Assembly: GCF_900115345.1 (NCBI RefSeq)
Contig: NZ_FOWC01000012.1
Coordinates: forward strand, 124,001-188,000
DNA: 64,000 nucleotides
Direction of reading: 5' to 3'
DNA from: Amycolatopsis rubida
Lineage (GTDB): Bacteria; Actinomycetota; Actinomycetes; Mycobacteriales; Pseudonocardiaceae
The position numbers and the translations under genes were made by a program. Positions within the stretch are counted from its first letter, which is position 1, and each line of letters begins with the position of its first letter. Shown in pieces: positions 50,531-58,114 of the stretch. The notes beneath the pieces are model-generated. The model saw only the letters and a list, made by a program, of their open reading frames with translations. It was not told the origin of the DNA and did no database searches.

Positions 50531-51502
50531 TCAGAATCCCCTCAGCGCATGCCGCTCATCGGGAACGCTCACCGCCCGGACCGACCGCACGCCGCCCAGC
50601 GCCACCACCGCGACCAACCCGGCAGTCGCAGCCAGCGTCCAGAAGTCCGGCCGCACGATCGACTGTCCCCGCATCGCCTGCCACGCCGTGATCACGATGA
50701 CCCCGGCGTACCCGACCGCACCGGTCCACACCAGCCGGCGCCGCACAAGCTCGTTCGACAGCACCGGATACCGCCGGGAAAGCGCCACCAGCGCGAGCGC
50801 CAGAAGCGGCAACGCCTGAATCGCGTGGATCCCCACGAAATGCGTGATCCGCAGGTCCCCGCCGACCGTGCTCCAGCCCAGCAGCGGCAGCCCCGGCCCG
50901 CCGTCCTCGAGCCCGACCGTGTGCCCGCCGATCATCGACGGCTTCCCGCCGCCGTCCAGCACCCGCTGCTGCGCCGGGCTGGCCGAGAACATCATGAGCG
51001 CCACTCCCATTCCGCCCGCCGCGAGCGCGGTTCCCCACCGCAGCGCGGACGTCAGCGCGCGGTCCGGCAGCTTGTGGAACAGCAGCAGCACGACGACCGC
51101 GGCGGTCGCGCCCCACGCGGTGAACGCGCCGGTGGCCAGGACGTTGCCGATCGTCACGTCGGCCGGCGTCGCGTGGTTGAAGTGCAGCGGCCGGTCGTGG
51201 AGCAGCACCTGCCATACCAGCAGTGCCATGTCCGTGCCCATGCCCACCGCGAACGCCGTGCCCATCCACCAGCCAGCCCGGCGGCCGCGCTGCACCAGCG
51301 AGAGCAGCCACGCCAGCGTCGGCGCGTACAGCGCCACCGAAACCGCGAATTTGAACGGTTTCGCCCACAGCGGCGCGTTGACGAGCGTGCGATCATCCAG
51401 GAGCAGCCCGAACCCGCACGCGACCAGCAGCACCGCCATCGCCCCGGCCAGCACGCCGAGCGGGCGGTGCAGCCGGAACAGTCGTAATCCCCAGGAAGTC
51501 AT
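50531..51502 (-). CDS. Multi-pass membrane protein
   Basis: A 323-residue protein with about eight predicted membrane helices, starting with LAGAMAVLLVACGFGLLLD and AVSVALYAPTLAWLLSLV. There is a long loop (about residues 185-215, SMIGGHTVGLEDGGPGLPLL). His and Trp residues in helices (FVGIHAIQALPLLALAL) are seen, but no known cofactor motif. It lies upstream of the AMP-ligase gene on the same strand with a 49-bp gap and may form an operon with it. Function is unknown. Confidence 0.6.
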   Translation of the reverse strand: MTSWGLRLFRLHRPLGVLAGAMAVLLVACGFGLLLDDRTLVNAPLWAKPFKFAVSVALYAPTLAWLLSLVQRGRRAGWWMGTAFAVGMGTDMALLVWQVLLHDRPLHFNHATPADVTIGNVLATGAFTAWGATAAVVVLLLFHKLPDRALTSALRWGTALAAGGMGVALMMFSASPAQQRVLDGGGKPSMIGGHTVGLEDGGPGLPLLGWSTVGGDLRITHFVGIHAIQALPLLALALVALSRRYPVLSNELVRRRLVWTGAVGYAGVIVITAWQAMRGQSIVRPDFWTLAATAGLVAVVALGGVRSVRAVSVPDERHALRGF

Positions 51503-51620
51503 GGGGGTCAGCCTGGCCGCGCGCGGGGGCGCGAGCACTGGCGTCGTCCCCCGTCTCGGGGGTAGGGAGCGCCCCACCTGTGGGTAATAGTGCCGTCAAA
51601 GCGACCGGCAGTTGTGCCGT

Positions 51621-51648
51621 TTGACCACACCCGCTTCTTTTCTAGCGT
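51621..51648 (+). promoter_or_regulatory. Candidate promoter of the Esx operon
   Basis: TTGACC (51621-51626) and TAGCGT (51643-51648) with a 16-bp spacer lie 69 bp upstream of the Esx start, in the 214-bp divergent gap with the membrane protein gene. The sequence between is partly pyrimidine-rich. Confidence 0.45.
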
Positions 51649-51716
51649 GACATTCACATCGCGCGGCCCGCCGCGCACCGGGATTTTCCACGAGAGGGAA
51701 GGAGGTGGCCCGTCAG

Positions 51717-52058
51717 ATGTCCAGTCCGGGATTCCAGGCAGATTCAGCTGCCATGACGCGCGCCGTCCAGGGCTTCGAGGAGACCGCGTCGAGCGCGAAG
51801 ACGACGATGGCCAGCTTGGAGTCCGAGCTGACCGAGACGCTGCGGAATTACAAGGGCGACCAGGCCGTCGCGTTCTGGGACCTGCAGCGCAGGCTCCAGG
51901 AGAAGATGACCGCGGCCGTCCGCGAGCTGGACACGATGTCGCAGCTGGTGCACACCAGCCACGCGAACTACAACTCGGGCGACTCCGACGTGCACCAGAG
52001 CTTCCAGAGCGTCAGCCACACCGTCGAGGGCAACGTGATCCCTCGCCTCAACCCCTGA
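51717..52058 (+). CDS. Esx/WXG100-type protein 1 (YxG variant)
   Basis: A 113-residue helical-hairpin protein of the ESX substrate family. At the turn, Tyr45-Lys-Gly47 (LRNYKGDQAVAFW) replaces the usual Trp-x-Gly. The preceding helix is VQGFEETASSAKTTMASLES and the second runs LQRRLQEKMTAAVRELDTMS. An AGGGAAGGAGG site ends 11 bp before ATG 51717; GTG 51705 lies inside it. It pairs with the next gene to form an export-competent heterodimer. Confidence 0.8.
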   Translation: MSSPGFQADSAAMTRAVQGFEETASSAKTTMASLESELTETLRNYKGDQAVAFWDLQRRLQEKMTAAVRELDTMSQLVHTSHANYNSGDSDVHQSFQSVSHTVEGNVIPRLNP

Positions 52059-52074
52059 GAGAGGACAAGACACC

Positions 52075-52374
52075 ATGGCTGACGTCGTAGAAATCAGCTT
52101 CGGGGCCCTGCAGCACAGCTCCGCGTCGCTCGCCGCCAAGGCGAAGGCGCTGACCTCCCAGCTGGAGCAGCTGCACCAGAACCTGCAGCCGATCACCCAG
52201 ACCTGGTACGCCTCGGGCAGCTCCGCCGGTGAAGCGGCGCGCGCCTCCGAGACCCGGCTCCGCCAGGCGACCGCCGACATCGTCGCGATCATCGCGCAGT
52301 TCGGCACCAAGGTCGGCGACGCCCACGATCTCCAGCACCAGCTGGAGAACCGCAACCAGGGCCTGTTCGCCTGA
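52075..52374 (+). CDS. Esx/WXG100-type protein 2 (WxA variant)
   Basis: A 99-residue protein. The turn is Trp44-Tyr-Ala46 (TQTWYASGSSAGEAA), so the Gly of WxG is changed to Ala. Helix 1 is LQHSSASLAAKAKALTSQLE and helix 2 is RLRQATADIVAIIAQFGTKV. It follows the first Esx gene by 16 bp, the usual esxB-esxA spacing, and ends 97 bp before the next gene. Together the pair retains one Trp and one Gly. No YxxxD motif is present at its C-terminus. Confidence 0.78.
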   Translation: MADVVEISFGALQHSSASLAAKAKALTSQLEQLHQNLQPITQTWYASGSSAGEAARASETRLRQATADIVAIIAQFGTKVGDAHDLQHQLENRNQGLFA

Positions 52375-52471
52375 TCCGGCCCCGACGCCGGCCGTCCGGG
52401 GCGGGACCACCCCCCGCCCGCTCCGGACGGCCGGCTTTCCCGCGTCCTGCCGCACGAGAGGTCACCGGCCG

Positions 52472-52855
52472 ATGCCCGACCAGTCGTACTACGTCCACCT
52501 GGAATCGCTGAGCGACTTCGTCCGGGAGCTGGAAACCCAGATCCACGCGATGTCCCGGCCGAACGACTTCCTGCGCACCCTCGGCGAGCATCCGCTGCTG
52601 TTCGGGGAGTTCGGGGAAGCCGCTTCGCTCGCCGACGCCCACCACGCCGCGGTCGCCGAGATGCAGGGCCTGCTGGAGCAGGTCCGCGGGGCGATCACGT
52701 TCGCTCAGGACGTCACCACCACCGTCGCCGACGGATACGCCCAGGCCGACCAGTCGGTCGCGGGCGACCTGCACCAATCGGGTCAGCAGACCGGTCTGCT
52801 GGACCCGCTTTTCTCGTTGCTGGGCCTTGATTCTTCAGGGGGTAAGAACGCATGA
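52472..52855 (+). CDS. Small ESX-associated protein with YxxxD signal
   Basis: A 127-residue helical protein. The segment Tyr89-Ala-Gln-Ala-Asp93 (VADGYAQADQSVAGDL) is a YxxxD/E ESX signal. The earlier part is LESLSDFVRELETQIHAMSR and AAVAEMQGLLEQVRGAITFA. ATG 52472 is preferred over an upstream frame that has no ribosome-binding site. Its stop overlaps the start of the PPE-like gene (ATGA at 52852-52855), so the two may be exported as a PE/PPE-like pair. Its N-terminus lacks a PE motif. Confidence 0.65.
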   Translation: MPDQSYYVHLESLSDFVRELETQIHAMSRPNDFLRTLGEHPLLFGEFGEAASLADAHHAAVAEMQGLLEQVRGAITFAQDVTTTVADGYAQADQSVAGDLHQSGQQTGLLDPLFSLLGLDSSGGKNA

Positions 52856-54171
52856 GCGGGCCTCGCACCAACTTCGCCGGCTACACCCACCAGCAGCTCT
52901 ACGCGATGCTGCAGGCGGGCGACCCGACCACCGCGCGCGCCGCGGCCGAACAGTGGAGTTCGGCCTCGCGCGGGCTGTACGACCAGGCCGAAAACCTGTC
53001 GGACCAGCTCACCGACTTCTCCAGCTCGTGGACCGGCGGCGCGGCCGACCAGTACCGGACCATGATGACCGACCTCGTGGGCGGCATCCGCAAGGTCGCG
53101 GTCACCGCCCAGGGCATGCGCGACATGCTGGAGGACGCCGCGGACGCGCTGGTCAAGGCGAAGGCCGAGATGCCGCCGCCGGTCGCGGTGCCGGACGTCT
53201 CCCCCGCCGACGTCGCGCTGGCGGTCAATCCGCCGCTGCTTCCGGCGGACACCCCGCCGGCCACGATCATCGCCGCGACGCAGCAGCGGCAGCAGGCGAT
53301 CGCCAACGTCGAAGCGCAGCAACAGGCCGCCAACGCCGCCGGCTCCGCGCACGCGAAGGCGATCGTCGTCATGAACAACCTCGCGACGAACTACGACACC
53401 GCCGAGGACTCGATCCCGGTCTCGCCGAACTCGGCCGCCCCTCCGCCCAAGCCGGTCCCCGGCGGCGGCGCTTCGCCCGGCGGCACCGGAGCGGTCGGCA
53501 ACACTCCGGACGGCGGCACCGCGGTCGGCGCACCGGTCGACTCGCACCCGCTGCCCGCCGACGGCACACAGGTCCCCGGCTCCGAGCCAGGGCATCCGGC
53601 GCAGAATCCGGGCAGCCCGCTGTTCGGCGACATGTTCACCGCCGGTCTCGCGGCCGCGTCCGCGGCGGCGTTCGGCCGGTTCGGATCGATCATGCCGAAG
53701 GTTCCGCCGTGGGCCTCGGGCAAGGACAAAGGCAAGGACGGCAAGGACAAGGAGCCGGACACTCCGCCGGGCATGAAGCTCGGCGGCGGCGCCGGTCCCG
53801 AGGGCGGGAGCGGCGGCGGGATCCCGGTCGGCGGCGGAGGCGCTCCGTCGATCGACGGCGGCGGCATTCCGTCCGGCGGAGGCCTCAGCGGCGCCGGGGA
53901 GGCTCCGGCCGCGCACTCCGGGCTCGCCGGGAACGCGCAGTCGAACGTCCTCAGCGGACTCGCGGGCGGTGCCGCCGGTGCGGCGGGCGCGGCGGCCAAG
54001 AGCGCCATGCCGATGATGCCCATGATGCCGATGGGCGGCATGGGGGCGGGCGGCGACCTGGGCTCCGGCCGCCGGATTCCCGCGTGGCTCGTCGAAACCG
54101 AGAACGTGTGGGGCCAGCAGGCTCCGGTCGCGCCCTCGGTCGTCGGCGAAGAGCCGGCCGACCAGCCGTGA
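52852..54171 (+). CDS. PPE-like/WxG ESX substrate with Gly/Pro-rich C-terminus
   Basis: A 439-residue protein. The N-terminal 110 residues are helical with Trp60-Thr-Gly62 (FSSSWTGGAADQYRTMM), an authentic WxG turn. The linker and tail (about residues 185-410) are Pro/Gly/Ser-rich with repeated GGG and a Met-rich MPMMPMMPMGGMG, then a short IPAWLVETENVWGQQ end. The LYAMLQAGDPTTARAAAEQW start is typical of PPE-like proteins of non-mycobacterial ESX loci. It is coupled to both neighbours by ATGA/GTGA overlaps. Confidence 0.75.
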   Translation: MSGPRTNFAGYTHQQLYAMLQAGDPTTARAAAEQWSSASRGLYDQAENLSDQLTDFSSSWTGGAADQYRTMMTDLVGGIRKVAVTAQGMRDMLEDAADALVKAKAEMPPPVAVPDVSPADVALAVNPPLLPADTPPATIIAATQQRQQAIANVEAQQQAANAAGSAHAKAIVVMNNLATNYDTAEDSIPVSPNSAAPPPKPVPGGGASPGGTGAVGNTPDGGTAVGAPVDSHPLPADGTQVPGSEPGHPAQNPGSPLFGDMFTAGLAAASAAAFGRFGSIMPKVPPWASGKDKGKDGKDKEPDTPPGMKLGGGAGPEGGSGGGIPVGGGGAPSIDGGGIPSGGGLSGAGEAPAAHSGLAGNAQSNVLSGLAGGAAGAAGAAAKSAMPMMPMMPMGGMGAGGDLGSGRRIPAWLVETENVWGQQAPVAPSVVGEEPADQP

Positions 54172-55445
54172 CCGACGGCTACCGGGTCGCCCCGGCGAAA
54201 CTCGCCAGCGCGGCGTCCGAATTGGACGCCCGCACCGGCGCGCTCCGGACCGTGCAGCAGGCCGTGGCGGGCGAACGAGTGCCCGCCACGGCCTTCGGCC
54301 AGGTGTCCGCGTCGTCCGGATGTGCCGCCGGGCTCGCGAAAACGCTCAGCGCACTCGCCGCGGACGTCGACCAGCGCGTCGCTCGCGCCCAGGTTCTTCG
54401 CGACGGCCTCACGGCTTCGTCGGCGGGCTACCGGCGCGCCGACGAGCAGGTGGCGGCGATGTACCGCTCGCTGCTGCCCGAAGACCCGGTGCCCTCAGCC
54501 GGGAAATCCGCCGCCGCCGGCGGCTGGGCCGGGACCGTCGCGGCCAACCGGATGAAGGTTTCCGACGCGCTCGCCGCCGAACGGACCCGCCTGGCCGGAC
54601 TGTCCGATCCGGACGCCATCGCCCGCTCGAAGCGGCGAATCGCCTTGTACCAAAGCATTATCGACGACCACCGGCAGATCCTGCGGTTCGACCCGTCCGG
54701 CAACGGCCGGATCGCCGAACTGGTCGGCACGATCCAGCCGGGCACACGCAACGTCGGGCTGTTCGTGCCCGGCGTGCACACCCGGATGGACACCTTCCAG
54801 TCCTACGCCGACCTCGGGCGCAGCCTCGTCGCCGCCGACCCGAGCGGCCGGACCGCGATGGTCGTCTGGGCCGACGGCGTGTTCCCGCAGAATGTCACCA
54901 CCGAGGGCGCCGAAGCCAGCTACGCGCAGACGATGGCCCCGAACCTCAAGGCGTTCGGCGACGAACTGCGCGGCCAGGTCGACTCCCAGACCGGCGGCGC
55001 GGCGACCATCACCGCGATCGGCCACAGCTACGGCGGCGCCACCGTCGGGCTCGCTGACCAGCAAGGCTTGCCAGTGGACCGGGTGCTGCACGTAGAGTCG
55101 GCGGGCATGGGACACGGCGTATGGAGCCCAGCGGACCTGCCGCCGAGCCAGGCAGGCGTGCAGCGGTACTCGATGACCGCCCCGCTGGACCCGATCATCC
55201 TCGCCCAGGGCAACGCCGGGGCCCTGGAATGGACCGGCATCGGCCACGGTGCCGACCCGGACACCTTCCCCGGCGTCACCGACCTCACCACCGGCCACGA
55301 CGCGGCCGGAAACGTGCAGTGGGGCTTGTCCTCGCACAGCGGCGTGCTCAAACCGGGTTCGGATTCGTGGGAGAACATCTACGGCGTCCTGACCGGTGGT
55401 CACGTCACCGAGGCCCCCGTGCCGGTTCCGGCGGTGCTTCCGTGA
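54168..55445 (+). CDS. DUF1023 alpha/beta-hydrolase fused to an ESX-type helical domain
   Basis: A 425-residue protein from GTG 54168. The N-terminal 105 residues form an ESX-substrate-like helical domain with Tyr88-Arg-Arg-Ala-Asp92, a YxxxD signal. The C-terminal DUF1023 hydrolase domain has the nucleophile Ser287 in AIGHSYGGATVGLAD, plus LFVPGVHTRMDTFQSYADLG before it. DUF1023 enzymes are predicted esterases/lipases. Fusion of a secretion domain and an enzyme points to an exported effector or cell-envelope enzyme. It is coupled to the next small gene. Confidence 0.8.
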   Translation: MTDGYRVAPAKLASAASELDARTGALRTVQQAVAGERVPATAFGQVSASSGCAAGLAKTLSALAADVDQRVARAQVLRDGLTASSAGYRRADEQVAAMYRSLLPEDPVPSAGKSAAAGGWAGTVAANRMKVSDALAAERTRLAGLSDPDAIARSKRRIALYQSIIDDHRQILRFDPSGNGRIAELVGTIQPGTRNVGLFVPGVHTRMDTFQSYADLGRSLVAADPSGRTAMVVWADGVFPQNVTTEGAEASYAQTMAPNLKAFGDELRGQVDSQTGGAATITAIGHSYGGATVGLADQQGLPVDRVLHVESAGMGHGVWSPADLPPSQAGVQRYSMTAPLDPIILAQGNAGALEWTGIGHGADPDTFPGVTDLTTGHDAAGNVQWGLSSHSGVLKPGSDSWENIYGVLTGGHVTEAPVPVPAVLP

Positions 55446-55831
55446 TCACGCGGGAATTGAAGGATCTGGCCGCCGAGCTGACGAACGTCGTCGACAGCGT
55501 CGCCGCCGCGTTCGGCCCTCGCGCAGTGCCCACGGTGGACGGTGAACTGGACTGCGATCCGGCGCAGCCAGGGCATGTGGTGTGCTGGCAGTACGGGGTC
55601 CGGCTGGAGGACAGCCCGGCAGCTTTGCGGGTGCTGGCCGAAGCGGTGCGGCCGACGCTGGAAACAGCGGGCTGGGAAGCGTACGACCGCAGCACTTACC
55701 GCGAGGTCATCGCGCGGTTTTCCCGTGCGGGCGCGGATTTCAGCGTGCACATCGCGCGCGACGGGCGTGGGGTGGCGATCATCGGCTCGACCCGGCTCGT
55801 GAGCGCTGATCCCGACGCTGACGAAGACTGA
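55442..55831 (+). CDS. Small partner of the DUF1023 hydrolase
   Basis: A 129-residue protein from GTG 55442, overlapping the hydrolase stop (GTGA). It has a short helix (LKDLAAELTNVVDSVAA) followed by VVCWQYGVRLEDSPAALRVL and a beta-rich end with DFSVHIARDGRGVAIIGSTR. There is no signal peptide, so it is cytosolic unless exported with its neighbour. Tight coupling to a probable exported enzyme makes an immunity or chaperone role plausible, but no family match is recognised. Confidence 0.5.
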   Translation: MITRELKDLAAELTNVVDSVAAAFGPRAVPTVDGELDCDPAQPGHVVCWQYGVRLEDSPAALRVLAEAVRPTLETAGWEAYDRSTYREVIARFSRAGADFSVHIARDGRGVAIIGSTRLVSADPDADED

Positions 55832-55852
55832 CCCCGCACGCCCGCGCCGCTT

Positions 55853-55894
55853 CGTGAGTGCTGATCACGGTGAGAACCGGCATAAACACGCACG
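55853..55894. repeat. 42-bp short palindromic repeat, copy 3
   Basis: Outer arms CGTGAGTG and CACGCACG, inner CACGGT-GAGA-ACCGG, total 42 bp. It lies in the gap between two converging genes, 55 bp left of copy 4. Confidence 0.7.
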
Positions 55895-55948
55895 ACTCCC
55901 ATCGCGCCGCCAACCTTCGCACGCAACGGACGCGAGCCCGCCCCGCCG

Positions 55949-55990
55949 CGTGAGTGGTCATCGCAGTGAGAACCGGCACGAACACTCACG
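55949..55990. repeat. 42-bp short palindromic repeat, copy 4
   Basis: Outer arms CGTGAGTG and CACTCACG are perfectly complementary; total 42 bp. It contains the stop codon of the mycosin gene (55986-55988). Together with copy 3 it fills most of the 154-bp convergent gap. Confidence 0.75.
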
Positions 55991-57158
55991 ACGCGCGGAA
56001 CCGCGACGGCCGCCACCCGCGCCGCCGCCCCCGCCGGAACGCCGCCACGCCGATCCCCGCCGCGGCCGCCGCCACAACCCCGCCCACCGCGACGACTCCC
56101 GCCGCCACCTCGGACGCCGGCCGAGCTTGCGCCGCGGCCGGAACCACCGCGGGCAGCTCAGACCGCACCGCGGCCGCGCTCGGACCGGGCGCGTCAGCGG
56201 GCAACGTCGAAGACACCGCAGCGTAAGCGTCGAGCATTCCCCACCCTCGGCGCGGATCGTGCGCCCCGGACGGCGGACGGGAAGCGGTGAGCAGCAACCG
56301 GTTCACCACCTCCTCGCCCTTCAGCTCCGGATGCGCCGAACGAACGAGCGCCGCCACCCCGGCGACATACGCCGCGGCCAGGCTCGGGTCGGTGATCGGC
56401 CAGCGATGCGCGACCGCGCCCCCGCCGCCCGCCGACGTGCTCACCAGATTCGCGCCGGGCGCGGCGATTCCGAGGTAGTCCCCGGCTTCGGCCTGCACCG
56501 GCGCGCCGGATTCGTCGGTCGAACCGACCGCGAGCACGCCCTTCGAAGCGGTCGGGTAAGTGTGCGCCCCTTGCTGAGTGGCCGCCGCGGCCGAAATCAC
56601 CACGGCCCCGCGCGACTTCGCGTGCTCGAGCGCCGCGCCGAGCGCCGGGCTGTCCGAACCCGCCGGGACCGCCACGAGAATCACACCCGCACCCTGGTCG
56701 GCCGCCGTGTCGATCGCCCCCGCCAGCGCACCGGGATCGCCGCCGCCGTCCGAGGACGAACCGTTGCTTTCGGTATAGCGCAAGGGAAGCAGCTTCACGC
56801 CGGGTGCGACGCCGGTGAACGTGGTCTCGTTCGCCTGCTGCGCGCCGACGATGCCCGCGGCGATCGTGCCGCGGCCGTCGCAATCGGAATCCGCGGTGCC
56901 CGCGCCGCCGAGCACCTGTCCGGGCCCGAATTGCGCGTTCTGCTTGTCGACACCGGTGCCGATCACCGCGACGGTCTGGCCCTCGCCTCTGGTCAGCGCC
57001 CACAGCCGCGGCGGGTTGACCAGCCGCTGCCCCCACGACACCGCCCCGGTGTAGGGACCGGACGGATTCGCGCACGCGGCCGCCCCGGCCGAGGTCGCCG
57101 TGCTGGGCAGGCCGAGCGCCACGAGCGCGGCCACCGCTCCGGCGGCAATTCCCCGCAC
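55986..57158 (-). CDS. mycP: Mycosin-like subtilase of the ESX locus, catalytic Asp and His missing
   Basis: A 390-residue protein with a signal peptide (about residues 1-27), a subtilisin-fold domain and a C-terminal membrane helix (about 352-372), the mycosin layout. The usual VIDTG reads VAVIGTGV, so the catalytic Asp is Gly67. The usual DGHGT reads DCDGRGT, so the catalytic His is Arg96. Ser259 is kept in ITDPSLAAAYVAGVAALV, but the GT before it is DP. It is therefore probably inactive as a protease. Mycosins are also needed structurally for ESX complexes, so a scaffold role is plausible. It lies downstream of nadC on the same strand. Confidence 0.85.
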   Translation of the reverse strand: MRGIAAGAVAALVALGLPSTATSAGAAACANPSGPYTGAVSWGQRLVNPPRLWALTRGEGQTVAVIGTGVDKQNAQFGPGQVLGGAGTADSDCDGRGTIAAGIVGAQQANETTFTGVAPGVKLLPLRYTESNGSSSDGGGDPGALAGAIDTAADQGAGVILVAVPAGSDSPALGAALEHAKSRGAVVISAAAATQQGAHTYPTASKGVLAVGSTDESGAPVQAEAGDYLGIAAPGANLVSTSAGGGGAVAHRWPITDPSLAAAYVAGVAALVRSAHPELKGEEVVNRLLLTASRPPSGAHDPRRGWGMLDAYAAVSSTLPADAPGPSAAAVRSELPAVVPAAAQARPASEVAAGVVAVGGVVAAAAAGIGVAAFRRGRRRGWRPSRFRAS

Positions 57159-57220
57159 CGCGGCCCCCTCCCCTTGCCGGACAAGGAGATTCTAGTGGAG
57201 AACGGGCCGCGGCGACAGGG

Positions 57221-58114
57221 TCAGCGCAGGTCCATCCCGAGATCGAGAGCGGGCGAGGAATGCGTGAGCCCGCCGACGGCGAGGTAGTCCACACCGGACT
57301 CGGCGTACGCCCGCGCCCGGTCGAGCGTCAGCCCGCCGGACGATTCCAGCCGCGTCTTCGGCGACACCTCATCCCGCCGCGCGACCGCCTTCACGCACTC
57401 CTCCGGCGTGAAGTTGTCGAGCAGCACCTCGTCCGCCCCGGCGGTCAGCGCCTCGTCCAGCTGGGCCAGATCGTCCACCTCGACCTCGCACGCCAGCCGC
57501 GGCGCGTGCTCCCGTGCCGCCGCCAGCGCCGCGGTGACCGAACCGGCCGCGACCACATGGTTGTCCTTGATCAGCACCGCGTCGCCAAGACCCATCCGGT
57601 GGTTCACGCCGCCGCCGCATCGCACCGCGTACTTCTGCAGCAGCCGCAACCCCGGTGTCGTCTTGCGCGAATCCCTTACCGCAGCACCGGTTCCCTCGAT
57701 CGCGGACACCCACGCCGCGGTCGCCGTCGCCACTCCGGACAGCTGGCACACCAGGTTCAGCGCCGTGCGCTCAGCGGTCAGCAACCCGCGCACCGGACCG
57801 CGCAGCACGAGCACCGGCTCCCCCGCGACCGCGGTCGAACCGTCCTCGCGGATCGAGACCACCTCGCAGTCGGCCCCGAGCACCTCGTCGAAAACCGCCA
57901 GCGCCACCGGAATCCCGGCCACGACACCGGAGACGCGCGGCGTCAACTCCGCCACCGCGCGGGCGCCGGCCGGAACCGTGGACGCCGTCGTGGCGTCCGG
58001 CCCGTACCGCAAATCCTCTTCCAGCGCGGTGGTCACGACCCGCCGGACATCAGCGACGTCCAGCCCGTCCACCACCAGCGCCCGCACCACCGCTTCCGAA
58101 AATTCCCCGCTCAT
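57221..58114 (-). CDS. nadC: Nicotinate-nucleotide pyrophosphorylase (quinolinate phosphoribosyltransferase)
   Basis: NadC converts quinolinate and PRPP to nicotinate mononucleotide with release of CO2. The 297-residue enzyme shows TAERTALNLVCQLSGVATAT, DSRKTTPGLRLLQKYAVRCG with the catalytic Arg/Lys/His, GVNHRMGLGDAVLIKDNHV and LESSGGLTLD. Length is standard. Its ATG overlaps the nadB stop (ATGA at 58111-58114). It is the last gene of nadABC and about 60 bp upstream of the mycosin start, which is on the same strand. Confidence 0.96.
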   Translation of the reverse strand: MSGEFSEAVVRALVVDGLDVADVRRVVTTALEEDLRYGPDATTASTVPAGARAVAELTPRVSGVVAGIPVALAVFDEVLGADCEVVSIREDGSTAVAGEPVLVLRGPVRGLLTAERTALNLVCQLSGVATATAAWVSAIEGTGAAVRDSRKTTPGLRLLQKYAVRCGGGVNHRMGLGDAVLIKDNHVVAAGSVTAALAAAREHAPRLACEVEVDDLAQLDEALTAGADEVLLDNFTPEECVKAVARRDEVSPKTRLESSGGLTLDRARAYAESGVDYLAVGGLTHSSPALDLGMDLR

